Part shown: in pieces, positions 8,663 through 17,880 of the stretch | Numbering within the stretch: position 1 is the stretch's first letter | Layout: each line of letters begins with the position of its first letter | Assembly: GCA_963819385.1 (NCBI GenBank) | Contig: CAWFVV010000003.1 | Span: 1,178,001-1,242,000, forward strand | Direction of reading: 5' to 3' | From: JAVDCA01 sp963819385 | Lineage (GTDB): Bacteria > Pseudomonadota > Alphaproteobacteria > Rhizobiales > Xanthobacteraceae | DNA length: 64,000 nucleotides | Translations under genes and position numbers: made by a program | Notes under the pieces: generated by a model | What the model was told of the DNA's origin: nothing | Databases searched by the model: none | The model's input: only the letters and a program-made list of their open reading frames with translations

Positions 8663-9741
8663 TCAGCCGATGGCCGCAGTCACGGCTTTCCCGCACGCCA
8701 CCGTGTCGGCCGTGCCCTTGAGGTCGCGCGTGCGCAGCTTCGCTTCGGGCAGCACCCGCTCGATTGCGGCGACGATCGCGCGCGCGGCTTCGGCCTCGCC
8801 GAGATGCTCCAGCATCATCGGCGCCCGACCAGATCTGGCCGACCGGATTGGCGATGCCCTGGCCCGCGATATCGGGCGCCGAGCCGTGCACCGGCTCGAA
8901 CAGGAGGGAAACTTGCGCTCCGGATTGATGTTGCCGGACGGCGCGATCCCGATCGTGCCCGTGCAGGCCGGGCCGAGGTCGGACAGGATGTCGCCGAACA
9001 GGTTGGACGCGACCACCACGTCGAAGCGGTCCGGGTTGAGCACGAACTGCGCCGTCAGAATGTCGATGTGGTACTGGTCCCACTTGATGTGCGGATAGTT
9101 CGCGGCCATCGCCTTCACGCGCTCGTCCCAATAAGGCATCGTGATCGAGATGCCGTTGGATTTGGTGGCCGAGGTCAGATGCTTCTTCGGCCGCGCGTTC
9201 GGCGAGCTCGAACGCGAACTTGAGCACGCGATCGACGCCGACGCGGGTCATCACGGTCTCCTGCATGCACGATCTCGCGCTCGGTGCCCGCGAACATGCG
9301 CCCGCCGATCGAGGAATATTCGCCCTCGGTGTTCTCGCGCACGACGAAGAAGTCGATGTCGCCCGGCTTGCGGCCGGCGAGCGGGCAGGGCACGCCGGGC
9401 ATCAGCCGCACCGGCCGCAGGTTGACGTACTGGTCGAACTCGCGGCGGAACTGGATGAGCGAGCCCCACAGCGAGATGTGGTCGGGGATCTTCGCCGGCC
9501 AGCCGACCGCGCCGAAGAAGATCGCGTCGTGCTGGCCGATCTTCTCCTTCCAGTCCTCCGGCATCATGCGCTGGTGCTTCTCGTAGTAGTCCCAGCTCGC
9601 GAAGTCGAACCAGTCCTGCTGCACCTCGAAGCCGAAGCGCTTGGCCGCCGCCTCGAGCGCGCGCACGCCTTCGGGCATGACCTCCTTGCCGATGCCGTCG
9701 CCCGGAATGACGGCGACGCGGTAGACCCGGTTGGTGCTCAT
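8663..9741 (-). CDS. Tartrate dehydrogenase/decarboxylase or D-malate dehydrogenase, IDH/IMDH family (frameshifted as given)
   Basis: This is an NAD- and divalent-metal-dependent beta-decarboxylating dehydrogenase related to TtuC and DmlA. The family oxidises tartrate, D-malate or close analogues. The N-terminus VAVIPGDGIGKEVMPEG is read from the ATG at 9741, followed by the nucleotide- and substrate-binding segment FFVVRENTEGEYSS. Frame changes near 9264, 9188, 8905 and 8820 split the rest. When bridged they give an unbroken protein with NLFGDILSDLGP, FEPVHGSAPDIAG and ANPVGQIWSGAMMLEHLG, ending at the stop at 8663. Three changes are +1; the one near 8905 is best read as a lost base. It is divergent from the CoA ligase at 9879. 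The exact substrate cannot be assigned. Confidence 0.82.
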
Positions 9742-9878
9742 ACGCTGATCCTCGCGCTGTCCCTCGACGTTGCGGCGGCCGGCCGCCGCGCTATCGGATA
9801 GAGCATTTGACGGTTAGGATACAACAGGCGCGCGGACGAAAACGTCGCGCCGCGTGGAGGATTTCGCCGGGGAGACGC

Positions 9879-11194
9879 ATGGGCACCCTCGACCAGATCG
9901 AGCCGATCGAGACGGCGAGCGCCGACGAGCTGCGCGCGCTGCAGCTCGAGCGCCTGAAGGAGGCCGTGAGCCTCGCCTATGAGCGCGTCCCGCACTACCG
10001 CAAGAAATTCGACGGCGGCGGGCGTGCACCCGTCCGACCTCCGAGCAGCCTCGCCGACATCGCCAAGTTTCCCTTCACCACCAAGGAGCGATCTGCGGCA
10101 GAACTATCCGTTCGGCATGTTCGCGGTGCCGATGGACGACATCGTGCGCATCCATGCGTCGAGCGGCACGACCGGCAAGCCCACCGTCGTCGGCTACACG
10201 CAAGGGCGACATCGACACCTGGTCGCTGCTGATGGCGCGCTCGATCCGCGCCGCCGGCGGGCGCTCGACCGACAAGATCCATGTCGCCTACGGCTACGGG
10301 CTGTTCACCGGCGGGCTCGGCGCCCATTACGGCGGCGAACGTCTCGGCGCCGCGGTGATCCCGGTCGGCGGCGGCTTCACCGAGCGGCAGGTGCAGCTCA
10401 TCGTCGATTTCACAGCCCGACATCATCATGGTGACGCCGTCCTACATGCTGGCGATCGCCGACGAGTTCGAGCGCCAGGGCATCGACGCCGCGCGATGCA
10501 GCCTGCGGCTCGGCATCTTCGGCGCCGAGCCGTGGAGCGAGGGCATGCGGGCCGAGATCGAGCGGCGGCTCGGCATCGACGCGCTCGACCTCTACGGCCT
10601 GTCCGAGGTGATGGGCCCGGGCGTCGGCGCAGGAATGCATCGAGACCAAGGATGGCCTGACGATCTGGGAGGATCATTTCTATCCCGAGATCATCGATCC
10701 CCAGTCCGGGCGGCCGGTTGCCGACGGCGAGGCCGGCGAACTCGTGATCACCACGCTGACCAAGGAAGGCATGCCGCTGATCCGCTATCGCACCCGCGAC
10801 CTGACGCGCCTGCTGCCCGGCACCGCGCGCGTCATGCGGCGCATGGAGCGCGTCAAAGGGCGCAGCGACGACATGCTGATCATCCGCGGCGTCAACGTAT
10901 TTCCCATCGCAGATCGAGGCGGTGCTGGCGCAGGAGGAGCGGCTCGCGCCGCACTACGTGCTCGAGCTGCGCCGGCCCGAGCGGCTCGACGAGCTCGATG
11001 TGGTGGTCGAGACGCGCGCGCCGGCCGGCGCGCTGGCGGCGCGACGATGTGGCGGCGCTCGAACGCAACGGCCGAGCATCTGATCAAGGCGTTCGTCGGC
11101 GTCACGACGCGCGTGCGCGTGGTCGCGCCGGGCACGATCGAGCGCTCGCAGGGCAAGGCCAAGCGGGTCGTCGATCTGCGGCCGAAAGGGCTGA
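9879..11194 (+). CDS. Phenylacetate-CoA-ligase-like (PaaK family) aryl-acid AMP-ligase (heavily frameshifted as given)
   Basis: This is an adenylate-forming ligase that would activate an aryl carboxylic acid as its CoA thioester. Repaired, it gives about 435 residues, the usual PaaK size. Visible pieces in order are AYERVPHYRKKFD, DLRQNYPFGMFAVP, the P-loop-like IHASSGTTGKPTVVGYT, HVAYGYGLFTGGLGAHYG, GIFGAEPWSEGMR, LYGLSEVMGPGV, LIRYRTRDLT and the C-terminal GRSDDMLIIRGVNVFPSQIE. Each join is a +1 step, near 10014, 10045 (two), 10089, 10201, 10412, 10626, 10906, 11036, 11074 and 11190. Start is the ATG at 9879 behind GGGGAG. The stop is inferred at 11192-11194 after correcting AAAGGG. As printed, this frame runs into the next gene. 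The pairing with a DpgC-like gene suggests a shared pathway. Confidence 0.85.
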
Positions 11195-11196
11195 GC

Positions 11197-12619
11197 ATGG
11201 CGAAACCGAGCGATGGCGCGGCGGAGCGCGGCGTGCTGCGCGCAGGCGGCATTCCGGATGCGGCGATCGATGCGCGGATTGCCGCCGCGCCGGAGACGGG
11301 CGGCGTGTTCGCCGAGGATTGCGCGGCGCTACGGCCGTGTTCTGGCGCGTCTGCGACGAGCTGGTCGCGCATCTGCCGAAGCAGCCCGAACGCGCGGCCG
11401 AGCACGCGGCGGCGGCTGAAACGATCTTCCGCGATGCGCGCGCGGCGCGGCGAGCGGTTCCTGCGCGTCCATGCGAAGCGCCGTCTATGCGGCGCTGCAC
11501 GCACGGCTATTCGCGCTTCGTCCGGGTGGAGGACCTGGTGTTCAGCCGCGGCCGAGGCGATTCCCGGGCCTGGTGCCGACGCGCGAGCAGGTCGCGGCCG
11601 AGGCGGCGCTGCTCCAGCGCGACAAGGACGGCCTGGAGATCGACCAGGGGCATTCTGCTGTCGCACATTCTCGGCCACGAGCGCGCCGGGCGCGCATCTC
11701 TGCCACGCCATGCTGCTGCCGCGGCCGGAGACCGCCGAGCATCTGGCGCGGTTCGCGGCCGACGGCGTCGTCGACCTCGGCCGCGGCCCGGGTCGAGCGG
11801 CGCGGCCGCGCCGTCCATCTGACGGCGCAGAACCCGCGCTACCTCAATGCCGAGGACCAGACCACGCTCGACGCCATGGAGATCGCGGTCGACGTCGCGA
11901 TCCTCGACCCGCAGACCGAGATCGCGGTGCTGCGCGGCGGCACGGTCGAGCACGCGAAATACGCGGGCCGGCATATCTTCGGCAGCGGCATCAACCTGAC
12001 GCATCTCTATCGCGGCAAGATCCCGTTCGTCTGGTTCATGCAGCGCGACCTGGGCTTCGTGCACAAGTTCATGCGCGGCGTCGCCCGCGCGGACGAGCTG
12101 CCCGACGACGTGCACGGCACGGCGATCGAGAAGCCGTGGATCGCGGCGGTCGACAGCTTCGCGATCGGCGGCCATTGCCAGATTCTGCTCACGCATGGAT
12201 TACGTGCTCGCGGCCGACGATGCGTTCATGACGCTGCCGGCGCGCAAGGAGGGCATCATCCCGGGCGCCGCCAACCTGCGGCTGCCGCGCTTCACCGGCG
12301 ACCGCCTCGCGCGGCAGTTGATCCAGTACGAGCGCAAGCTGCGTGTGCGATCAGTCCGGAGGGGCGGCTGATCTGCGACGAGATCGCGCCGGCCGCCGAG
12401 ATGGACGCCGCGATCGAGCGCGTCGTCGACGGCCTGACCAGCTCGGGCGCCGTGGGCGCGGTCGGCAACCGCCGCGCGTTCCGCGTCGGCGAGGAGCCGT
12501 TCGATCTCTTCCGCCGCTATTGCGCCGTCTATGCGCGCGAGCAGGCCTATTGCCATTTCAGCCCGGCGCTGATCGCCAATCTCGAGCGTCACTGGAACGC
12601 GCAGAACCGCAAGGGCTGA
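11197..12619 (+). CDS. DpgC-like crotonase-fold oxygenase ((3,5-dihydroxyphenyl)acetyl-CoA 1,2-dioxygenase family; heavily frameshifted as given)
   Basis: Bridging about a dozen +1 steps between 11326 and 12345 gives a protein of about 470 residues. It has a helical N-terminal domain (DELVAHLPKQPERAAEH...) and a crotonase-fold C-terminal domain. The latter shows HIFGSGINLTHLYRGKIPF, the oxyanion-hole loop, then EKPWIAAVDSFAIGGHCQ and PARKEGIIPGAANLRLPR. The size and the long N-terminal extension match DpgC, a cofactor-independent dioxygenase acting on aryl-acetyl-CoA, rather than an ordinary enoyl-CoA hydratase. The ATG at 11197 lies three bases after the ligase stop. Ligase plus oxygenase suggests activation then oxygenation of an aromatic acid. 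The substrate is unknown. An atypical enoyl-CoA hydratase is the alternative. Confidence 0.72.
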
Positions 12620-12642
12620 CGGCGCGGGTGTGCGCCTGACCC

Positions 12643-12746
12643 GTAGGGTGGGCAAGGCGCATTCCTCTGCATCACCGCGTGGGCAAAACCGCCCGTGCGC
12701 CTTGCCCACACGGCATGCGTCGTGAGAGCGGCTTTGCCCACCCTAC
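12643..12746. repeat. Inverted repeat, GTAGGGTGGGC...GCCCACCCTAC family, copy 1
   Basis: The outer arms GTAGGGTGGGCAA and TTTGCCCACCCTAC are inverted, with an inner pair (AAGGCGCA and TGCGCCTTG). A second copy of the family lies at 37315-37402. It fills the gap between the dpgC-like gene and the convergent exported-protein gene. Confidence 0.85.
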
Positions 12747-12792
12747 AGGCTGACGGCGTGCCCGATGTAAGCTTGCGCCCGCGCGCGCCACA

Positions 12793-13272
12793 TTACTGCC
12801 CGGGCACGAAGGTGCAGTCCGCGCCGCTGCCGTCGCGCTGCTTCACGGCGTTCGGATCGATCGTGCAGGCCAGCGTCTTGAGCGCCTCGTAGATCGTGCC
12901 GGCCGCGCCGTCGCCCGGCACGCCGACCTCGATGATCGTCGCGTAGAGCTCGTGCGCGGCGCGGCCCGCGAGGCTTGCCTTCTTGGTGCCGAAGGTGAGC
13001 ACGCAGGAATGCGCCGAGATGTCGACATTGCTGGAGCGGCACACGACGCTGTCGGCCTTCACGACGATCCTCTTGCCCGCCGGATAATGAAAATTGAGAT
13101 TGCCGTCGAGCATGCGCGACAGCGCGTTCTTGTCGGCGGCGCCGAGTGCCGGCGAATGCGCGCCGACGAGCGCCGCGAGCGCAAGCCCGCTGCTGCCGCC
13201 CGTCTGCTGGGCGTGCGCCGATGTGGCCGCGATGAGCAACACGGGAGCAAGCAAAGCCGCGAGTTTTAGCAT
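12793..13272 (-). CDS. Exported protein of unknown function
   Basis: The product has 159 residues with a Sec signal peptide of about 21 residues (MLKLAALLAPVLLIAATSAHAQ). The mature protein has three cysteines (one each in the CRSS, SCVL and CTID contexts) plus one near the C-terminus (DCTF), compatible with disulfides in the periplasm. I recognise no catalytic motif or known domain. It lies upstream of, and co-directional with, nothing closer than the transglycosylase gene whose start is at 14543, so it may be transcribed alone or with that gene's strand-mate region. The stop at 12793 faces the repeat behind the dpgC-like gene. Confidence 0.75.
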   Translation of the reverse strand: MLKLAALLAPVLLIAATSAHAQQTGGSSGLALAALVGAHSPALGAADKNALSRMLDGNLNFHYPAGKRIVVKADSVVCRSSNVDISAHSCVLTFGTKKASLAGRAAHELYATIIEVGVPGDGAAGTIYEALKTLACTIDPNAVKQRDGSGADCTFVPGQ

Positions 13273-13340
13273 CTGGTCCGTCCCTCCATGCCGGCGGCTG
13301 GTTGCGCCGCCACACGCCGAAATAGCACTGAGTTTTACAT

Positions 13341-14543
13341 CTATCTGACGTTCAGGCCAAGCCGCGCCATCAGCGCCGGCGTCGGCTGGCCGTCCGGCAC
13401 CATGCCGAACTTCGCCTGCAGCGCGCGGATCGCGTCGCGCTGGTCGAAGTCGAGGCGGCCGGCGAAATCGTGCACCGGATAGCCGAGCTCCACGAGCTTG
13501 TGCTGGAGCGCGATGCGGGCGTCGCGCGAGAGCTGCGGGTCATCCTTCGGCCAAGCGGCGCGGAACGGCGCGCCGCCGTGCATGCGGTCGGCGAGGTGGC
13601 CGACCGCGATCGCATAGACGTCGGAGTTGTTGTAGAGCTTGATCACGTTGAAGTTGGCGGTGACCAGGAAGGCCGGGCCGGCGGCGCCGCTCGGAAACAG
13701 CAGGAAGCCGTCGCCCTCGCGCGGCAGCGCGCCGCCGTCGGCGCGCCGCACGCCGCGTTGCGTCCACTCTGCGAACGAGCCGCGGCTCGTGCGATAGTCG
13801 AAGCCCTGCGGCAACGCGACCTCGTAGCCCCAGGTCAGGCCGCGCTGCCAGCCGCTGCGCGCCAGATAGTTGGCGATCGAGGCCAGGACGTCCGGCGCGC
13901 TGGTCCAGATGTCGCGCCGGCCGTCACCCGTGAAGTCGACCGCATAAGCGTAGAAGCTCGACGGCATGAACTGCGGCTGACCCATGGCGCCCGCCCACGA
14001 GCCGCGCATGCGCTCGCGCGCGATGTGGCCTTCCTGCAGGATGCGCAGCGCGATCAGCAGCTCGTTGCGGAAATAGGGGTCGCGGTAGCGCGCCTCGGCG
14101 AGCGTCGCGAGCGAGCGGATCACGTCCCAGCGGTCCTCGCCCGCGCCGTACGAGCTCTCGATGCCCCACAGCGCGAGCACGATCCAGCGCTCGACGCCGT
14201 ATTGCTTCTCGATCGCGTCGAGCACCGACGCCAACTGCGCGGCCTTGTCGGCACCGGCCGCGACGCGCGATTTCGACGCGACCGAGTTGACGTAGTCGCC
14301 GACCGGCTTGCCGTATTCGGGCTCGCGATGGGTCGCGGCGATCACGCGCGGATCGGGTGTGAAGCCCGCGAAGGCCCGGTCGAAGGTCGCCCGCGTGACG
14401 CCCTGCTTCTGCGCCTCGGGCCACAGCGCGCCGAGGAATGCGGTGACGCGCGCGTTGCTCGCGGCGGCGTCGGCGAGCGGGTCGGCGCGGGCCGGGACGA
14501 GCGCGGCGGCGCAGATCAGGAGAGCGACGGCAAAGCGAAGCAT
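13341..14543 (-). CDS. Lytic murein transglycosylase, MltB family, with C-terminal peptidoglycan-binding domain
   Basis: This periplasmic enzyme cleaves the MurNAc-GlcNAc bond with formation of 1,6-anhydro-MurNAc. It has 400 residues: a signal peptide (about 1-20, ending in PARA), then an SLT_2 catalytic domain with ALWGIESSYGAG, which contains the catalytic Glu. The family motif GSWAGAMGQPQFMPSSFYAYAVDFTGDG follows. A C-terminal PG_binding_1 domain (LVELGYPVHDFAGRLDF...IRALQAKFG) ends the protein. The gene encodes a wall-remodelling enzyme but is on the strand opposite to the dcw cluster. No lipobox is evident, so it is probably soluble periplasmic rather than a lipoprotein. Confidence 0.92.
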   Translation of the reverse strand: MLRFAVALLICAAALVPARADPLADAAASNARVTAFLGALWPEAQKQGVTRATFDRAFAGFTPDPRVIAATHREPEYGKPVGDYVNSVASKSRVAAGADKAAQLASVLDAIEKQYGVERWIVLALWGIESSYGAGEDRWDVIRSLATLAEARYRDPYFRNELLIALRILQEGHIARERMRGSWAGAMGQPQFMPSSFYAYAVDFTGDGRRDIWTSAPDVLASIANYLARSGWQRGLTWGYEVALPQGFDYRTSRGSFAEWTQRGVRRADGGALPREGDGFLLFPSGAAGPAFLVTANFNVIKLYNNSDVYAIAVGHLADRMHGGAPFRAAWPKDDPQLSRDARIALQHKLVELGYPVHDFAGRLDFDQRDAIRALQAKFGMVPDGQPTPALMARLGLNVR

Positions 14544-14597
14544 GCGGGGAACATAACGGAGTTGCTGGCCTAAGTCCGTATGCTTAGGCTAACACAT

Positions 14598-14690
14598 CGT
14601 CATGGCCGGCATCGCCTATGTCCCGGCTCCACGTCTTCATTCAGCGTGTGAAGGAAGACGTGGATGCCCGCGACGAGCGCGGGCATGACG
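14598..14690. repeat. Inverted repeat, GTCATGCCCGGGC family, copy 1
   Basis: The arms TCCACGTCTTCATTCAG and CTTCCTTCACACG-type segments surround CCACGTCTTC/GAAGACGTGG. The outer arms are CGTCATGGCCGG and CCCGCGCTCGTC...GGGCATGACG. The same family occurs at 39563-39657. It supplies a spurious in-frame ATG upstream of the amidohydrolase start. Confidence 0.8.
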
Positions 14691-14702
14691 AGGGGAGCGT
14701 GC

Positions 14703-15899
14703 ATGCGCATCGCGATCGTGAACATAGGCTCGATCGTGTCGGGCGACCTCGATCGCCCGCTCGTCGCGGGCGACACGATCGTCACCGAGGACGCGCGCAT
14801 CGTCAGCGTCGGCACCGCGGCGGCCGCGGCCATCGAGGCGTGCGACGTCGTCATCGACGCCGACCGCACGACCGCGATCCCGGGCCTGATCAATTCGCAC
14901 GTGCACATCACGTTCGGCGACTACACGCCGCGCCAGCAGACCATCGGTTATCTCGCAAGCTACCTGCACGGCGGCGTCACCATGGCGATCAGCGCCTCCG
15001 AGGTGCACGTGCCGGGCCGGCCGCGCGACGCCGACGGCGTCAAGGCGCTCGCGGTCGCGGCGCACAAGTGCTTCAAGGACTATCGGCCGGGCGGCATGCG
15101 CGTGCATGCGGGCTCGGTCATTCTCGAGCCGACGCTCACCGGCAACGATCTCGGCGAGATCGCCAAGCAGGGCGTGTGGCTCGCCAAGGCGGGCTTCGGC
15201 GCGTTTGCGAGCGCCTACGATTACGGGCCGCTGATCGCGGCGGCGCACGCTCATCATATGGTCACGACCGTGCATACGGGCGGGTCGTCGATCCCGGGCT
15301 CGGGCGCGATCACGGGCGACCATCTGCTGGCGCTCAAGCCCGACGTCTCGTTCCACGTCAACGGCGGGCCGACCGCGATGCCGGACCGCGACTTCGAGCG
15401 CCTCATCGTCGAGAGCGACATCGCGCTGCAGATCTGCACTGCCGGCAACCTGCGCACCGCGCTTCTGTGCGCGACGGCGGCCGAGCGCCACCGCGCCTTC
15501 GGTCGCGTGCTCATCGCGACCGACACGCCGACCGGCTCGGGCGTGATGCCGCTCGGCATGCTCTACACCATCGCGCATCTCGCGAGCCTCGGCGGCATCG
15601 CGCCGGAGCGCGCGATCGCGGCCGCCACGGGGAGCAACGCGCGCGTCTACCGGCTCGACAGCGGGGTGCTGGCGGCCGGCCGCGCGGCCGATGTCGCGCT
15701 GATCGATGCGCCGGACGGCGGCACGCAGACGAGCGCGCTCGATGCGATCCGTCACGGCGATATCGCGGCGGTCGGCGCCGTGGTCGCGGGCGGCGAGCCG
15801 CGCTTCGTCGGCCGCAGCCGCAACACGCCGGCGACGACGCGCAAGGTGCGTGTCGCGCGCTGCACGCTGCCGCGCGACTTCTCCGCAGGCAGTCACTGA
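14703..15899 (+). CDS. Enamidase-like metal-dependent amidohydrolase
   Basis: This member of the amidohydrolase superfamily has 398 residues. The metal-binding motif HVH occurs in IPGLINSHVHITFGDY at about residues 60-75. Later landmarks are VHTGGSSIPGSG and TDTPTGSGVMPLG, the latter with the C-terminal metal-site Asp. An urease-alpha-like beta-sandwich is split between the N- and C-terminal ends (VSVGTAAAA... and GRAADVALIDAP). Overall it looks most like enamidase (6-oxo-1,4,5,6-tetrahydronicotinate amidohydrolase) of anaerobic nicotinate degradation, but a general cyclic-amide hydrolase is possible. The ATG at 14703 is preferred over 14664, which lies in the repeat. The transporter and RidA genes that follow fit a ring-opening catabolic route. 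Confidence 0.68.
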   Translation: MRIAIVNIGSIVSGDLDRPLVAGDTIVTEDARIVSVGTAAAAAIEACDVVIDADRTTAIPGLINSHVHITFGDYTPRQQTIGYLASYLHGGVTMAISASEVHVPGRPRDADGVKALAVAAHKCFKDYRPGGMRVHAGSVILEPTLTGNDLGEIAKQGVWLAKAGFGAFASAYDYGPLIAAAHAHHMVTTVHTGGSSIPGSGAITGDHLLALKPDVSFHVNGGPTAMPDRDFERLIVESDIALQICTAGNLRTALLCATAAERHRAFGRVLIATDTPTGSGVMPLGMLYTIAHLASLGGIAPERAIAAATGSNARVYRLDSGVLAAGRAADVALIDAPDGGTQTSALDAIRHGDIAAVGAVVAGGEPRFVGRSRNTPATTRKVRVARCTLPRDFSAGSH

Positions 15900-15904
15900 T
15901 CCCG

Positions 15905-15929
15905 ACAACTGCTGGTTAGGCGCAGCAGT
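15905..15929 (+). terminator. Possible hairpin after the enamidase-like gene
   Basis: AACTGCT and AGCAGTT form a 7-bp stem across a 10-base loop, followed by a short TTTGG tract. It may reduce read-through into the transporter genes, but the T-run is weak. Confidence 0.35.
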
Positions 15930-16068
15930 TTGGCGCAGGCGCTGGCGAATGGCACCAATGCGCCGCGCGACTTGTTGTCGGTCGCGCTTTAGGCCTAACA
16001 TTTGCATACTTCGTCTTTCGCTGGAGTTGTCTTTCGCCGGAGACTGCCCTTTTGCTGAGGAGTAGCCG

Positions 16069-17088
16069 ATGCGCGCGCGTACAGTAGTGATTGCATTGCT
16101 CGCCCTGCTGCCGTTTTCGCTCGCGGCGCCCGGCGCGCGGGCGGCGGAGCTGCAAAAGCTGCGCATCACGGTGCCGACGATCTCGACGATCTTCTATCCG
16201 CTCTACTACGGCCAGGAGAAAGGCATCTTCGCCAAGGAAGGGCTGGAGATCGAGGTCATCTCGACCAACGGCGACGGCCCCGACGTCGACGCGGTGATTT
16301 CCGGCAGCGCGCAATTCGCGATCTCGACGCCCAACCGGCTGTTCACCGCCTACGAGCAGGGCAAGCCGCTCAAGGCGGTCGCCATGCTGGCGCGGCGCAT
16401 GGCGATCGACTGCGCGATGAACAAGCAGGTTGCCGACAAGCTCGGCATCACCACGGCCACGCCCCTCGACACCAAGCTCAAGGCGCTCAAGGGCCTGACC
16501 GTCGCCGGGACGCGGCCGGGAGCCTTCACGTACGTGCTGCTCGACATCTACGGTAAGCGCGTCGGGCTGACGGCGCAGAAGGATTTCCAGCTGATCGGCG
16601 TCGGCGGGCTCAACTCGATGCTGCCGGCGGTGGAAAACAACCGCATTGCGGTCGGCTGCACCGGCAGCCCGTTCACCGAGCTCGCGGTCTCGCGCGCCAA
16701 GGCGATCCGCCTCACCAACAATGCGCGCGGCGACGATCCGGCGTTCGACGATTTCCTGTTCGAGATGGTCTATGCGACGCCCGAGTACCTGAAGGCCAAC
16801 CCCGACGTCACGCGCCGTTTCCTGCGCGCGCTGTTCGCCTCGGTGAAGGAGATCCTCGACACGCCCTCCGAGAGCCACATGCCGATGCTCAAGAAGCTGT
16901 TCGGCGGCGTTCCCGACGACGTGTTGCTCGAGACCTTCGAGAACACCAAGCGCATCTATTCCCGCGACGGCCTGGTCACGCCCGGCTCGGTGCGCAAGGC
17001 CGGCGCCTTCATGGTCGAGAGCGGCGCCGTCAAGACGCCGGCGACCTTCGATCAGGTGGCGGACGACAGCTTCCTCGACAAGCACTGA
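16069..17088 (+). CDS. ABC transporter substrate-binding protein, SsuA/TauA/NMT1-like
   Basis: This is a periplasmic solute receptor of 339 residues with a Sec signal peptide of about 25 residues (hydrophobic core VIALLALLPFSLAAPG, cleavage near ARA-AEL). The mature domain has the SsuA/NMT1-type opening (ITVPTISTIFYPLYYGQEKGIF) and FAISTPNRLFTAY. Related receptors bind sulfonates, nitrate, pyrimidine precursors or aromatic acids, so the ligand cannot be read from sequence. A GGAG-type ribosome binding site precedes the ATG (CTGAGGAGTAGCCG). It is followed at 12 bases by its ATPase and then the permease. Confidence 0.9.
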   Translation: MRARTVVIALLALLPFSLAAPGARAAELQKLRITVPTISTIFYPLYYGQEKGIFAKEGLEIEVISTNGDGPDVDAVISGSAQFAISTPNRLFTAYEQGKPLKAVAMLARRMAIDCAMNKQVADKLGITTATPLDTKLKALKGLTVAGTRPGAFTYVLLDIYGKRVGLTAQKDFQLIGVGGLNSMLPAVENNRIAVGCTGSPFTELAVSRAKAIRLTNNARGDDPAFDDFLFEMVYATPEYLKANPDVTRRFLRALFASVKEILDTPSESHMPMLKKLFGGVPDDVLLETFENTKRIYSRDGLVTPGSVRKAGAFMVESGAVKTPATFDQVADDSFLDKH

Positions 17089-17100
17089 GCGGCGGGCCCC

Positions 17101-17880
17101 GTGCTGCAGATCGAGGGCATCCGCAAGGAATTTTCCGGCGGAGCGGTGCCGGTGGTGGCGCTCGAGGCGGTCGACCTCGCGATCGAGCGCGGCGAGTTCG
17201 TCACCCTGGTCGGGCCGAGCGGCTGCGGCAAGTCGAGCCTGCTCACGCTCATCTCCGGGCTCGCGCCGCCCTCCGGCGGGCGCATCCGCCTCGACGGCCG
17301 CGAGATCGCCGGCACCGACCGCCAGGTCGGCTTCATCACCCAGCAGGACAACCTGTTTCCCTGGCGCACGCTGATCGACAACGTCGCGCTCGCGCTCGAG
17401 CTTGCCGGCGTCGGTGCCGCCGAGCGCCGGCGCGAGGCGACGCGCTGGATCAAGCGCGTCGGCCTCGACGGCTTCGAGGCGGCCTATCCGCACCAACTCT
17501 CGGGCGGCATGCGCCAGCGCGCCAACATCATCCGCACGCTGATCTATGCGCCGTCCGTCATCCTGATGGACGAGCCGTTCGGCCCGCTCGACGCGCAGAC
17601 ACGGCAAAGCCTGCAGGCGCTGCTGCTGTCGATCTGGGAAACGCAGCGCTCGACGGTGCTGTTCGTCACCCACGACCTCACCGAGGCGATCGCGCTTGCC
17701 GACCGCGTGGTGCTGATGAGCGCGCGGCCGGGCCGCATCGTGCGCGTCGACCAAGTCGACATCCCGCGGCCGCGTGACATCTTCCATTTGCACGACCTTC
17801 CCGAGTTCCGCCGCCTCTACGATGCGTTGTGGAACGAACTCGCGGTTCAGCTCGATGGCTTCGACCGAAGTGCCCACTGA
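17101..17880 (+). CDS. ABC transporter ATP-binding protein, SsuB/TauB-like
   Basis: This cytoplasmic ATPase of 259 residues energises uptake with the adjacent permease. Walker A is GPSGCGKSSLL (about 38-48), the Q-loop is in FITQQDNLFPWR, the signature is LSGGMRQRANI, Walker B is VILMDEPFGPLD, and the switch His is in FVTHDLTEA. The GTG at 17101 is used as start. The 3' end overlaps the permease reading frame by 26 bases, which suggests coupled translation. Order receptor-ATPase-permease is typical for the SsuABC group. Confidence 0.93.
   Translation: MLQIEGIRKEFSGGAVPVVALEAVDLAIERGEFVTLVGPSGCGKSSLLTLISGLAPPSGGRIRLDGREIAGTDRQVGFITQQDNLFPWRTLIDNVALALELAGVGAAERRREATRWIKRVGLDGFEAAYPHQLSGGMRQRANIIRTLIYAPSVILMDEPFGPLDAQTRQSLQALLLSIWETQRSTVLFVTHDLTEAIALADRVVLMSARPGRIVRVDQVDIPRPRDIFHLHDLPEFRRLYDALWNELAVQLDGFDRSAH

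Noticed and set aside
10744..12231. A fused ligase-oxygenase protein, because one frame crosses both genes without a stop.
   Set aside because: Correcting one G near 11190 gives a ligase stop and leaves a good ATG at 11197. Both halves then have normal family lengths.
8663..12619. Treating the dehydrogenase, ligase and DpgC-like genes as decayed pseudogenes.
   Set aside because: The shifts are almost all +1 with no inferred internal stops or lost motifs, which fits sequence error better than decay.
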